Origin: Lysobacteraceae bacterium
Lineage (GTDB): Bacteria > Pseudomonadota > Gammaproteobacteria > Xanthomonadales > BQJN01
Direction: 5' to 3'
DNA: 58,622 bases
Assembly: GCA_021604725.1 (NCBI GenBank)
Contig: BQJN01000014.1
Location: 1 to 58,622 of the forward strand
A program made the position numbers and the translations under genes. This document shows, one piece after another, positions 8,243 through 17,512 of the stretch; the first letter of the stretch is position 1, and every line of letters starts with the position of its first letter. The notes beneath the pieces were generated by a model that was not told where the DNA came from, searched no databases, and saw only the letters and a list, made by a program, of their open reading frames with translations.

Positions 8243-8309
8243 CAACTTTCAATAACCGCGCTTCTGGAAGTTCGTGTCCGCGTTGGCCATGGATGGCTAA
8301 TCGTGGACG
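8243..8309. repeat. 3' half of the CGTCCACG-ended dispersed element
   Basis: The sequence from ACTTTCAATAACCGCGCTTC to CGTGGACG matches 2515-2581 closely and keeps the hairpin TTGGCCA-TGGA-TGGCTAA at 8283-8300. Here an A-to-G change in the stem is tolerated as a G-T pair. The 5' half of the element is missing. Confidence 0.75.
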
Positions 8310-8421
8310 TATGCTCCTTCGGGTCGCTGTTGCTGGAGATCAGGATGTACAACCAGAGCTGGCCGAGGCAACAGCGTTGGGACTGTTGTCAGTCTGGCGG
8401 GACGACTGTCAGAAAAAGCAG

Positions 8422-9198
8422 CTATCCGGCGGGCCTAAGCTCGTCGCGATAGCGTCTGCTCAACGGCAATTCGGTCCCATCGTCGAGCTGGACGACGTAA
8501 GCGCCGTTCGGGCGGCAAATGATTTGGTGGCCCAGGGTTCTTCGCAAGATGTAGGATCGGTGGATGCGCACGAACTGGTCGTCTGGCAAGCTATCTTGCA
8601 GCGACTTCATGGTTTGCCGGATCAGGTACTCCCGATCAGATGTCTGGATCGCTGCGTAATTTCCCTGTGACTGAATCCAGCGCACCTGATTGATCGGAAG
8701 CCAGCATCGTCCCCGGCCGGTTTCAACGGCCAGCCTTCGCGGCGATGCCATCGCTTGCTGTTTGCCCTCTGTTGCGACCGGGACCGGCAGCTGCGCGCAC
8801 AGGACCAGAAAGATATACATTCCGGTCGCCGCGGGGATGAACAAAAACACTACTTCGCGCAATTCCAGATCCCAAACCAAGCCGCTCATGGCAACACGCA
8901 GCAATGTTGCCAGGGCACTAACGAGAACGCCCTCGACGGCGATGTCACGCCTTGCTTGTTTCGTGGCCCTGCTGCCAAAAAGTGGCATGCGACGAGCGCG
9001 CCCGATAACCAGTGGTGCCAGGATCAGCCAATGACCCCAGGCCGTAAAGCCATACATGAAGGACTCACCGATTGATGCCGTTTCATGACCCAGCAAAGAC
9101 CACGCGAAACAGGACAGTCCTTTGATCGACAAGGCAGCCAAGGCCACAAGAAAGACTTTGTATTCGATGGTGCTACGGAGTTCGGGCGCAAACGTCAT
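8422..9198 (-). CDS. Membrane-anchored LytTR-family transcription regulator
   Basis: From the ATG at 9198 (preceded by GCCGAGGCC) the protein has 258 residues. Four hydrophobic segments occupy about the first 145 residues (around KVFLVALAALSIKGLSCFAW, HWLILAPLVIG, VEGVLVSALATLLRVAMSG and EVVFLFIPAATGMYIFLVL). A LytTR DNA-binding domain follows at about 160-255 (VRWIQSQGNYAAIQT, YLIRQTMKSLQDSLPDDQFVRIHRSYIL, ELPLSRRYRDEL). There is no receiver domain, so the membrane part would have to sense the signal. LytTR domains bind direct repeats in promoters. An upstream TTG at 9228 is an alternative start. A second such regulator lies at 15143-16033. Confidence 0.82.
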   Translation of the reverse strand: MTFAPELRSTIEYKVFLVALAALSIKGLSCFAWSLLGHETASIGESFMYGFTAWGHWLILAPLVIGRARRMPLFGSRATKQARRDIAVEGVLVSALATLLRVAMSGLVWDLELREVVFLFIPAATGMYIFLVLCAQLPVPVATEGKQQAMASPRRLAVETGRGRCWLPINQVRWIQSQGNYAAIQTSDREYLIRQTMKSLQDSLPDDQFVRIHRSYILRRTLGHQIICRPNGAYVVQLDDGTELPLSRRYRDELRPAG

Positions 9199-9278
9199 TT
9201 TGGCCTCGGCGCTAGTGGCTAGACCCAATAGTGCGGCGCTAGTGGCCGACCGTCATGTGCCGATCGCTTGCTGCGACC

Positions 9279-10019
9279 CTATTGCTCGGCAGGCCGCGTC
9301 ACTTTGACCAAAGCACCAAACTTCGGGTGATCAAAGTACATCACCTCGTTGGTTCTGATTTGACGACGCTCCGTGATTCGGTAGCTGCGCCACGGGGTGG
9401 GGGCGATGCTGCGATCGGCAAATTCGATCAGGCGGCTGAATGGACCCGCGTTGTTGATGGGGACGCGATAAACCAGGTCCACATTGATGTGCAGGAAGCG
9501 ACCTTTGCTGAAAGTGACCGTGCCATCAATCTCGCGAACTTCAAGCTCTTCGGACGACCATAGCATGGCATTGGCACGCTCGCGCGCCAGGGTTTGTCCA
9601 CCGCCGACACGGACCGCAATACCGTCGTTGAAGGGTGCCTCATATTGGTCCCACGCAGCCTCGACCAGTGGAACGGTCAGGTCAGACGATTGCAAACGCT
9701 GCCAAGCGTACTGCAGCGTCTTCTGGTCATCGGGAAGCGGTTGGAACGGAATAAATGGGTCGACAAGCAGCAGCGATCGAGTACTGGGGACAACGTCATC
9801 TCCATCCTCAATCAAGCTTTGCGCATTGTCTAGCGATGGAGGGGGCGCGTTGACATGCCATGGTGGCGGCGGCTCGGTGTCACGGTGGGCGAAGACGATC
9901 ACCTCGATTCTGAAAATCTCCAACTCGTCTTCGCTTTGCGCCACAACTGGCGATGAAGCTACGGTCATCAGTGCCATCGTTGCAGCCAACAAACCGCCTC
10001 GGGCCAACAGTTGCGTCAT
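9279..10019 (-). CDS. csiV: CsiV-family periplasmic protein
   Basis: The protein has a signal peptide (LLARGGLLAATMALMTVASSPVVAQS) and begins its mature part with EIFRIEVIVFAHRD, the N-terminal hallmark of CsiV, a peptidoglycan-associated protein of gammaproteobacteria. The body has DPFIPFQPLPDDQKTLQYAWQRL, RFLHINVDLVYRVP and a C-terminal YFDHPKFGALVKVT strand. In other gammaproteobacteria csiV also sits directly after mfd, as here. I chose the ATG at 10019 (246 residues). A TTG at 10040, adjacent to the mfd stop and with AAAAGG upstream, is equally possible and would make it 253 residues. CsiV is known from Vibrio and Pseudomonas in cell-wall stress; its role here is inferred. Confidence 0.8.
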   Translation of the reverse strand: MTQLLARGGLLAATMALMTVASSPVVAQSEDELEIFRIEVIVFAHRDTEPPPPWHVNAPPPSLDNAQSLIEDGDDVVPSTRSLLLVDPFIPFQPLPDDQKTLQYAWQRLQSSDLTVPLVEAAWDQYEAPFNDGIAVRVGGGQTLARERANAMLWSSEELEVREIDGTVTFSKGRFLHINVDLVYRVPINNAGPFSRLIEFADRSIAPTPWRSYRITERRQIRTNEVMYFDHPKFGALVKVTRPAEQ

Positions 10020-10040
10020 TTTTGTGTTGTTCGCTTTCAA

Positions 10041-13000
10041 CTAAGCAGCCTTTTTGTGGAGCTTGCCAATAAGATCCTGCAACAGGGCGATGCGACGGTC
10101 GACGGTGTCCAGCGATTTGCTGATTCGAAGTCGGGTCTGTCCATCGAAACGATACGTCGTGGGCTGGGCTTGAATCAAGCGAATCAACGCGTTTGGGTCG
10201 ATTGATGCAGCTGCATCGAATTCGACAAATCCGCCGTCTTCATCCAATGAGACCTGCTTGACGCCGACCGGTTCAAGTTCCTGTCGCAACTCGGTCAGAT
10301 CAAACAGGTGCTTGGCCGGATCTGGCAACAGGCCAAAGCGATCAATCATTTCCACGCGCAAGGCATTGAGCGCATTCAAGCCGGCCGCGCTGGCAATACG
10401 CTTGTAGAAGATAAGGCGCATGTGAACATCAGGCAGCCAATCCTCGGGCAGCAGGGCCGGTGCGTGCAGGTCGATTTCGATGCGATGGTGCAAAGGCTTT
10501 TCGAGATCAGGCTCTTCGCCAGATTTCAACGCGGTGACTGCTCGATCCAGCAACTCAGAGTACAGCTCGAATCCGATTTCGTGGATCTGTCCACTTTGGT
10601 CGTCGCCCAGCAGTTCTCCGGCACCGCGAATTTCCAAGTCGTGCGTGGCCAGTGTAAAGCCGGCGCCCAGTTCCCCCAATGATTCGATGGCTTCCAGACG
10701 TTTCATCGCATCCGAGGTCATCGAACGTTTGTCAGGCGTTAGTAGATAGGCATAGGCGCGATGGTGAGAGCGACCGACTCGGCCGCGCAACTGATGCAGC
10801 TGGGCAAGACCAAGCTTGTCAGCGCGGTTCATGATGATGGTGTTGGCGGTGGATACATCGATGCCGTTTTCAATGATCGTGGTGCATAGCAAGATGTGGA
10901 AACGCTGCCGATAAAAATCGACCATGATTTGTTCCAGTTCGCGCTCCGGCATCTGACCGTGCGCAATGCGGATTCTTGCTTCGGGGACCAGTTCTGCCAG
11001 GTCACGACCGATTTTCTCAATGGTCTTCACTTCGTTGTGCAGGAAATAGACCTGGCCGCCGCGTGCCAGCTCACGTTGGCAGGCTTCGCGAATGACACCA
11101 TTGTCCCACTGTGCGATGAAGGTCTTTACCGCGGTCCGGTTGGTCGGTGGAGTGGCAATAATCGAAAGGTCACGAATGCCGGCAAGCGACATGTTCAGCG
11201 TTCTTGGAATTGGTGTTGCTGTGAGGGTCAGCAAATCCACTTCGGCGCGCATCGCCTTGAGCTTTTCCTTTTGCCGCACACCGAAACGCTGCTCTTCATC
11301 GACGATGACCAGGCCCAGGTTCTTGAAGCCGATGTCCTTTTGCAGCAGGCGGTGGGTGCCGATGAGGATGTCGACCTGGCCTTGTTGGCAGGCCTCAACA
11401 ACGCGATCGACTTCCTTCTTTGATCGAAACCGTGATAACACTTCAACCCGCACCGGCCAATCGGCGAAGCGATCGCAGAAGTTGCGGTGATGCTGCTGCG
11501 CCAGCAGTGTGGTTGGAACCAACACTGCAACCTGTTTGCTGCTACTGACGGCGACAAAGGCGGCGCGCACGGCCACTTCCGTTTTACCGAAGCCAACATC
11601 CCCGCAGACCACCCGATCCATTGCGGTGTCGGCGCGCATATCGGCTAGAACCTGATCGATGGAGCGCTGCTGGTCCGGTGTTTCTTCGAACGGAAACTGA
11701 CCGGCAAACTTTTCGTAGTCTTGCTCGCTGATCTTGAAGGCATGACCGCTGGAGGCGGCTCGCCGGGCATACAGGTCCAGTAGCTCTGCGGCAACATCGC
11801 GAATCTTCTTGGCTGCCCGTTTGCGAGCTTTGGACCATTGCTCGCCGCCGAGCTTGTGCAGCGGCGCATTTTCAGGTGAAGCTCCGGTGTAGCGGGACAC
11901 CAGGTGCATGGAGGCCACCGGCACATAAAGTTTGCCACCCTCAGCGTATTCAATGGTCAGAAACTCACCTTCAGTGTCGCCCACATCCAGCGTCACCAGT
12001 CCCTGATAACGGCCCACTCCCACATCCTCGTGAACCACAGGGTCATTGATATGCAGGTCTGTCAGATCGCGAATGATCGCGGCTGGGTCGCGACTGGCTG
12101 TGGATCGCCCCTTGTTGCGAACCTGTCGGGCTCGTTCGCCAAACAACTGGGATTCAGTCAACAGGCTGACGCTGTCCAACTGGGCACTACGGTCAACGTC
12201 GGCCACCATCAGTGCCAAACGCTGGTCGCCATCACGGAAAGAGGGCCAACTGTCGACCGTTTGCGGGCTTAGTTTCAGTTTCAGCAAAGCGGTGGACAGA
12301 AACTCTCGCCGGCCAGCCGATTCGGCCATGATCAGGGTTCTGGACTGGTCAAGATGTTCGACAAAGGCTTGTTGCTGTGCAGTGCTGCCGCGGATGTCAA
12401 AGGTGGGCGCGGGTCGAGTGTCCATCGCACCGTCCTTTGCGTCGACGATCTCAACCACCAGAGGCGCTTCCTCCATCGCCTGGTGCAGGTCGTGCATGGT
12501 CAGGAACAGTTCCTGCGGTGGCAGGATGGGTCGCTCCAGGTCGTAACGACGCTGTTCGTAGCGGGCTTCGGCTTGCTTGATAAAGGTCTCGGCCGCGCCA
12601 CGCCAACCGCGACCGGCAATGATTTGCAACGGCGCTTCGATATAGTCCAGCAGCCAACTGGTCTGATCGAAAAAAAGCGGCAGGTAGTACTCCATGCCGG
12701 AGGCGGCAACGCCGGCCCGCGCGTCCTGAAACAAGGGGCAACGTCGCGGATCAAACTCAAAGCGACGCCGGAATTCGACGCAAAAACGGTCGGCTGCATC
12801 CTTGTCGAACGGGAATTCACGGGCCGGCAGTAATTCGACTTTATTGACCGGCTCTGACGATCGCTGTGTCTCCGGATCGAACTTGCGTATGGAGTCGACT
12901 TCATCGTCGAATAGCTCCAAACGAAACGGCGCGCTGGCACCCATAGGATAAAGGTCAATCAAGCCGCCCCGAACAGCAAATTCTCCAGGATCATTGACCT

Positions 13001-13436
13001 GAGGTACGGCACTGTATCCGGCGTTGACCAGGCGTTGGCGCAATGAATCGATATTAAGTTTGCCGCCGGCCTGCACCAACAGTGAGCGTCGATCGAGGTA
13101 GCGCCGGGGGCATAGCCGTTGCAACAGCGTCTGCACCGGGACCACCAAAATCGCTTGCGTGGTATCGGGCAGACTGGCCAGCGTTGCCAGCCGTTGTGAC
13201 ACGATGTCCGGATGCGGGGCAAAAGGGTCGTACGGCAAGGTTTCCCAGTCGGGAAAATGCACCACGGGGCATTCAGCGAACACCTTCAGCTCGGCCTCGA
13301 GTTGATGTGCCTGATGCGAGTCGGCAGTGACCACCAGGGTGATGCCATTGTGGTCGGCCCCACGTTCTGAAATCGCCAGGGCCAGGGCACAGCCGGCAGG
13401 CTCCGGCCAGGGGCCGGTTGTAGGTAGATTCAACAT
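10041..13436 (-). CDS. mfd: Transcription-repair coupling factor
   Basis: Mfd is the ATP-dependent translocase that removes RNA polymerase stalled at DNA lesions and recruits UvrA. At 1131 residues it is close to the usual 1150. The N-terminal UvrB-like module includes HFPDWETLPYDPFAPHPDIV. The polymerase-interacting CarD-like domain begins near residue 470 (DPVVHEDVGVGRYQGL). RecG-like helicase motifs follow: the Walker A loop GDVGFGKTE near 610, the Walker B box VDEEQRFG, TATPIPRTL and the LHQLRGRVGRS motif. A C-terminal TRCF domain (LPEDWLPDVHMRLIFYKRI) closes it. The csiV gene begins right after its stop. Confidence 0.97.
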   Translation of the reverse strand: MLNLPTTGPWPEPAGCALALAISERGADHNGITLVVTADSHQAHQLEAELKVFAECPVVHFPDWETLPYDPFAPHPDIVSQRLATLASLPDTTQAILVVPVQTLLQRLCPRRYLDRRSLLVQAGGKLNIDSLRQRLVNAGYSAVPQVNDPGEFAVRGGLIDLYPMGASAPFRLELFDDEVDSIRKFDPETQRSSEPVNKVELLPAREFPFDKDAADRFCVEFRRRFEFDPRRCPLFQDARAGVAASGMEYYLPLFFDQTSWLLDYIEAPLQIIAGRGWRGAAETFIKQAEARYEQRRYDLERPILPPQELFLTMHDLHQAMEEAPLVVEIVDAKDGAMDTRPAPTFDIRGSTAQQQAFVEHLDQSRTLIMAESAGRREFLSTALLKLKLSPQTVDSWPSFRDGDQRLALMVADVDRSAQLDSVSLLTESQLFGERARQVRNKGRSTASRDPAAIIRDLTDLHINDPVVHEDVGVGRYQGLVTLDVGDTEGEFLTIEYAEGGKLYVPVASMHLVSRYTGASPENAPLHKLGGEQWSKARKRAAKKIRDVAAELLDLYARRAASSGHAFKISEQDYEKFAGQFPFEETPDQQRSIDQVLADMRADTAMDRVVCGDVGFGKTEVAVRAAFVAVSSSKQVAVLVPTTLLAQQHHRNFCDRFADWPVRVEVLSRFRSKKEVDRVVEACQQGQVDILIGTHRLLQKDIGFKNLGLVIVDEEQRFGVRQKEKLKAMRAEVDLLTLTATPIPRTLNMSLAGIRDLSIIATPPTNRTAVKTFIAQWDNGVIREACQRELARGGQVYFLHNEVKTIEKIGRDLAELVPEARIRIAHGQMPERELEQIMVDFYRQRFHILLCTTIIENGIDVSTANTIIMNRADKLGLAQLHQLRGRVGRSHHRAYAYLLTPDKRSMTSDAMKRLEAIESLGELGAGFTLATHDLEIRGAGELLGDDQSGQIHEIGFELYSELLDRAVTALKSGEEPDLEKPLHHRIEIDLHAPALLPEDWLPDVHMRLIFYKRIASAAGLNALNALRVEMIDRFGLLPDPAKHLFDLTELRQELEPVGVKQVSLDEDGGFVEFDAAASIDPNALIRLIQAQPTTYRFDGQTRLRISKSLDTVDRRIALLQDLIGKLHKKAA

Positions 13437-13446
13437 GCGGGCTTGA

Positions 13447-15090
13447 CTAGCTTTGTGTTGTTGCGGCTACGGGTGGTCGGCCAAAGACGCGAATAATGGC
13501 CCAAAGTACAGCCACTCCGGCAATCATCGAAACCCACCAGGGTAGACCCATGGCAGTCGGTATGGTGCCGATCAAGATTGAAACGCTAGCGACCGCCAGT
13601 GCGTAAGGCAGCTGCGTTCTGACGTGTTCAATGTGGTCGCAGCCGCTGGCCATTGACGACAGGATGGTGGTATCGGAAATCGGCGAACAATGATCGCCCC
13701 AAACGGCACCGGCGAGGACACAAGCGACAGACGAGTACAACACGGCCGATCCGGAGACATCACCACCATTGGCGATGACCACGGCGGCGACCAAGGGTAT
13801 GACCAATGGCATCAGAATGCCCATGGTGCCCCAACTGGTGCCGGTGGCAAAAGCGGTTGCCGCAGCCATTACAAAGACCAGCGCAGGAACGATAGCCAAT
13901 GGCAATTGGTCACCGAGAACCGATACCAGGTAACTCGCGGTTCCCAACTCCTTGGTAACACCCGACAGCGACCAGGCCAGAACCAGAATGATCATCGCCG
14001 GCAACATTCCACGAACGCCCACAGTCCAGGCTTCCATGGTTTCACCGAGGGTTGCCAGGCCTTGGCTGAGCGTCAATATGACAGCGACCAGAACCGCTAC
14101 CAACGACCCCCACATCAGCGCCTTGAAGGCATTGGCACTGCCGATGATGTCCTGCAGCGTGTCACCCTCGCCGGTATACCAAAGCCCGACCATGACGCTG
14201 ATGATCAGGGTCAACAGAGGGATTACAGCGTTGATGGCGCGTTGCGGTTTCTGTTCATCGGCCTCAATTTCCGGGTCCATGGATACATCGGCAGTTTGGC
14301 GTTTCTCATGTGGTACGTTTTCCGCCTTCCACATCGGACCGAAGTCACGTCGGGTCAGTGCAATCATGTAAACAAACACAATGGCGAAGATGGGATAGAA
14401 GCTGTAGGCCAGGGAATTGAGAAACACACTGTAGGCCGATTCGGTAAAACCGGGTATCTGCTTCACCGCATCATCGATTAGACCCAATTCATAACCGATC
14501 CAGGTGGTAATGAAAGCCAGGCAACTGACTGGCGCTGCCGTCGAGTCGACGATGTACGCCAGCTTTTCCCGGGACACGCCAAACTTGTCGGTGACCGGGC
14601 GCATGGTATTGCCGACCACCAAGGTGTTGGCATAGTCATCGAAGAAAATGGCCAAGCCCATGGTCGCCGTAGCCGACGCCGCGTGACGCGCGTCTGTGGC
14701 CCAGCGAGAAATGTGGTGAACGACCCCGAGCATGCCGCCGTTGCGCGAGATGATGCCGACCAGTCCGCCGATCATGAAAGAAAAAAGGATCACCGCGGCG
14801 TGGTCCGCATCGGCCAATGCATTGAGCACATAGACCTGGAAGGCATCCAGTAGCCCGGTGAGAATGCCGGAAAAGCTGAAGTCCGCCGCGATCCAACCGC
14901 CAACCCATATGGCGCCAAACAACGCAGGCAAAACCTGTCTGACAACCAGCGCCAACACAATGGCAAACAACGGTGGGACCACCGACCAAAACCCGTAATT
15001 TGCCGCGTCCGCCGCCAGCGCCAGCCCAGGGGTCAGACAAAGGATCGCCAGCAAGACCAGTTGGTGCCAATTCGTTGTTTTGTGCTGCAT
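13447..15090 (-). CDS. nhaC: NhaC-family Na+/H+ antiporter
   Basis: This integral membrane protein has 547 residues from the ATG at 15090 (an open frame upstream to 15129 adds 13 residues). It has about a dozen hydrophobic segments. The family signature GAVWGDHCSPISDTTILSS lies near residue 465, and there is a conserved FFDDYANTLVVGNTMRPVTD region and an FATGTSWGTMGILMPLVIPL segment. NhaC-type exchangers trade cytoplasmic sodium for protons; some relatives exchange carboxylates, so the substrate is probable, not certain. The N-terminus has a signal-like hydrophobic stretch (LVLLAILCLTPGLALA) before the first strong transmembrane helix. It stands between mfd and a LytTR regulator on the same strand. 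Confidence 0.88.
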   Translation of the reverse strand: MQHKTTNWHQLVLLAILCLTPGLALAADAANYGFWSVVPPLFAIVLALVVRQVLPALFGAIWVGGWIAADFSFSGILTGLLDAFQVYVLNALADADHAAVILFSFMIGGLVGIISRNGGMLGVVHHISRWATDARHAASATATMGLAIFFDDYANTLVVGNTMRPVTDKFGVSREKLAYIVDSTAAPVSCLAFITTWIGYELGLIDDAVKQIPGFTESAYSVFLNSLAYSFYPIFAIVFVYMIALTRRDFGPMWKAENVPHEKRQTADVSMDPEIEADEQKPQRAINAVIPLLTLIISVMVGLWYTGEGDTLQDIIGSANAFKALMWGSLVAVLVAVILTLSQGLATLGETMEAWTVGVRGMLPAMIILVLAWSLSGVTKELGTASYLVSVLGDQLPLAIVPALVFVMAAATAFATGTSWGTMGILMPLVIPLVAAVVIANGGDVSGSAVLYSSVACVLAGAVWGDHCSPISDTTILSSMASGCDHIEHVRTQLPYALAVASVSILIGTIPTAMGLPWWVSMIAGVAVLWAIIRVFGRPPVAATTQS

Positions 15091-15142
15091 TGTTATGGTC
15101 CGTAATTCGTCAACCGCGAAGGATAACATTACCGGCCTGATT

Positions 15143-16033
15143 TCAGGGCTGGGAGGTCAGCATGTTTTTCAGATTCTCGCGATAACGGCGGGACAATCGG
15201 AGGCTGGAGCCATCCGACATCTCAATGGTAGCGTCACCACTTTCGAGCGGAGTCAGCGTCTGTATGTGGTCAAGGTTGACCAGGAAGGACCGGTGGACAC
15301 GAACGAAAGGTCGGTCTGCCAGTCGTTTCTCCAGCTGCGCCATGGTTTGCCGAATGGGGTAGACGCGTCGGTCCGCATGCAAGTTCATATAGTTGCCGGC
15401 CGCCTCAATCCATTCAATCTGATCGACCTTCAACAGAAACTCTTTGCCCAGTTTCTTGATCAGCAAACGTTCCGTTGACGGGTCGGCCGGCCCATCACCT
15501 TCTCCTTCCGAGATTGGAGAGGCCTCGCCAAGAAGTCTGCTGGCAAGGAAGCGGTAAACGTAAATGGTCACCACAATGCCAAAGTAGGTCAGGGCATCTT
15601 TGCGGTATTCATACAGCGACTCGAAAGACCAGTTGCCGAAATCGTAGTTGCGCCCCATCCACGAATACACCGCCTCTCGAATGGCGACCATGCCAACGAT
15701 GTGGACCAATGAAAATACCAGGGTGAAGGCGGCGTGCGCGCCGGCATGCTTGAGTAGTTTCGGCGAATCGAGTGGGAAGCGACGATCAAACCACAGGATC
15801 AACAGGATGCCGACCAATGTTGTGATCGCGCTGGACAGCTCCCAACTGAGAGGCTCCCAAGCCGCGATTGGGGTGCCACGTCGCTGGTACTCCATGACCA
15901 CGCTGGTGCCGGCGATAATGGCCTGCGTAATCATCACCACAGGCCAATATGACCATTCCAGCCAGCGGCGGTGTCGCCGGTAGAAAGCCAGCAGCCGGCC
16001 TTGCAAGTCCTTTTCCGAATTAGCCTGTTTCAT
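15143..16033 (-). CDS. Membrane-anchored LytTR-family regulator
   Basis: This 296-residue protein has four predicted membrane helices at about 25-50, 84-104, 110-142 and 168-188, a short acidic linker, and a C-terminal LytTR DNA-binding domain at about 200-295 (VDQIEWIEAAGNYMNLHADRRVYPIRQTM..., ERPF-type VRVHRSFLVNLDHIQTL, LRLSRRYRENLKNM). It has no receiver or kinase domain, so the membrane part presumably senses the signal. It is divergent from the acyltransferase at 16150, with 116 bases between, and could control that gene or the nhaC gene downstream. The architecture matches the regulator at 8422-9198, so the two are distant paralogues. Confidence 0.85.
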   Translation of the reverse strand: MKQANSEKDLQGRLLAFYRRHRRWLEWSYWPVVMITQAIIAGTSVVMEYQRRGTPIAAWEPLSWELSSAITTLVGILLILWFDRRFPLDSPKLLKHAGAHAAFTLVFSLVHIVGMVAIREAVYSWMGRNYDFGNWSFESLYEYRKDALTYFGIVVTIYVYRFLASRLLGEASPISEGEGDGPADPSTERLLIKKLGKEFLLKVDQIEWIEAAGNYMNLHADRRVYPIRQTMAQLEKRLADRPFVRVHRSFLVNLDHIQTLTPLESGDATIEMSDGSSLRLSRRYRENLKNMLTSQP

Positions 16034-16149
16034 CCCAACCCCAGTTTCCTCCGCTTATCACTTTGAGCCCTCGATTCACCACTTTGTGGTCGTTTGTCGG
16101 CTGTAATTGCTCATGATAGACGCATTGCAATTGATCAGGGTCTTTTTGA

Positions 16150-17415
16150 ATGCGCGAACTAGAAAACATTGCAGTTGAACGTCGATACGATCTGGATTGG
16201 TTGCGAGTGGCTGCATTTGGGCTGCTGATCCTTTATCACATAGGCATGCTGTATGTAGAGCGTTGGGGTTATCACTACAAGAGTGCCTATTTAAGTTCGC
16301 AGCTGGAAAGTTTGATGCTGTTGGTGAACCCGTGGCGAATGGCGCTGTTGTGGATGGTGTCGGGTGTTGCCACAGCCTATTTGCTGCGTAAGTTGAAATG
16401 GCATCAGTTCGCGGTGTCTCGAACGGTCAGGTTGTTGTTGCCGTTGGCATTTGGCCTATGGGTGATCGTGCCTCCGCAGTTGTTTGTGGAAATGACTGCC
16501 AATGGTGATTTCTCAGGCTCGTACCTGGCGTTCTACCGTGCCTTTCTGGACCTCAACTCGCCCCTTTTCAAGGACTACACAGCGGGTATCTGGCCGCATG
16601 TTGACGTCAACCACCTGTGGTATCTGCGAGAGCTATGGCGCTTTACCTTGCTGTTGCTCGTGTTGTACCCCTTGCTGGCCTGGTTGCAGCGCAGCGCGAT
16701 CGTTGCCAAGGTCCTGGTTCCGCTGCGCGATGTGGCGATTGTGCTGGTATTGCCCTTGCTGATGGTGACCGCGGAAGTACTTGGCGCGTTGCCAGCGTTG
16801 GGAAGCGATGGCGATGATCGGCGCATCGCGTTGGGGTTGGTGTTTTTCCTGTTGGGCTATCTGATCACATTTCAGCCCGTCATCTGGAAGGCTTTCAAGT
16901 CTGTACGCCGCTTGTCGCTGTGCATGGCAGTCGGAACCTATGTGCTTTACGTGATTGGCTACCACCAGGTCTGGCTCACAGGTGCGCCGATCAGTACCAG
17001 TATGGGCTTGGCATTGACAGTGTTGGATCACGCTAACCGCTGGTTTTGGCTGTGTGCCTTGTTTGGTTTCGCCTATCAATACCTCAATCGTCCGCACCCA
17101 TGGTTGGATTACCTGTCACCGGGCGTCTATACCTTCTATCTGGTTCATCAGACCATCATATTGTTGACGGCGTTTTGCTTGGCCCAGTTCTCACTGGGAC
17201 CGCTGATCGAGCCGCTGAGTGTAATCACCATCACCTACGCGGCATGTCTTGGCATCTACGAGCTTGTTCGACGGATTCAGGTACTCAGGCCCTTGTTTGG
17301 ACTGAAATGGCAAACATCATCTGAGATAGTGAATGATCGCGAATGGCTTACGGTGGGCCGTGCTGTACTGACTGCTCTGATTGTAATACCGTTGGGGCTG
17401 GAAATACTCCTGTAG
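16150..17415 (+). CDS. Acyltransferase 3 family membrane protein
   Basis: This 421-residue integral membrane protein has about ten hydrophobic helices. The N-terminus RRYDLDWLRVAAFGLLILYHIGMLY is the start of the acyltransferase 3 fold (OafA/OpgC-like), with the conserved arginine and the histidine of LYH at about residue 36. WHQFAVSRTVRLLLPLAFG holds the second conserved arginine region, and HPWLDYLSPGVYTFYLVHQTII is the typical late YxFYLxH helix. Such enzymes O-acylate sugars, glucans or lipids at the inner membrane. The acceptor is unknown, although the RYD-DWLR opening resembles OpgC (succinylation of periplasmic glucans). It diverges from a LytTR regulator. Confidence 0.85.
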   Translation: MRELENIAVERRYDLDWLRVAAFGLLILYHIGMLYVERWGYHYKSAYLSSQLESLMLLVNPWRMALLWMVSGVATAYLLRKLKWHQFAVSRTVRLLLPLAFGLWVIVPPQLFVEMTANGDFSGSYLAFYRAFLDLNSPLFKDYTAGIWPHVDVNHLWYLRELWRFTLLLLVLYPLLAWLQRSAIVAKVLVPLRDVAIVLVLPLLMVTAEVLGALPALGSDGDDRRIALGLVFFLLGYLITFQPVIWKAFKSVRRLSLCMAVGTYVLYVIGYHQVWLTGAPISTSMGLALTVLDHANRWFWLCALFGFAYQYLNRPHPWLDYLSPGVYTFYLVHQTIILLTAFCLAQFSLGPLIEPLSVITITYAACLGIYELVRRIQVLRPLFGLKWQTSSEIVNDREWLTVGRAVLTALIVIPLGLEILL

Positions 17416-17512
17416 CGGGATCGTGACGGTTTAAGGCCTGCGATGAATACGTCGGAAAACATACCAAGATCGGCGCAAGGAGTAGTAGGCCAACTAGTTT
17501 GAGGAAGTTGCT

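Noticed and set aside
13690..14481. Plus-strand frame of 263 codons opposite nhaC
   Set aside because: This is a shadow frame of a membrane protein, rich in His, Gln and Arg, typical of antisense to hydrophobic codons.
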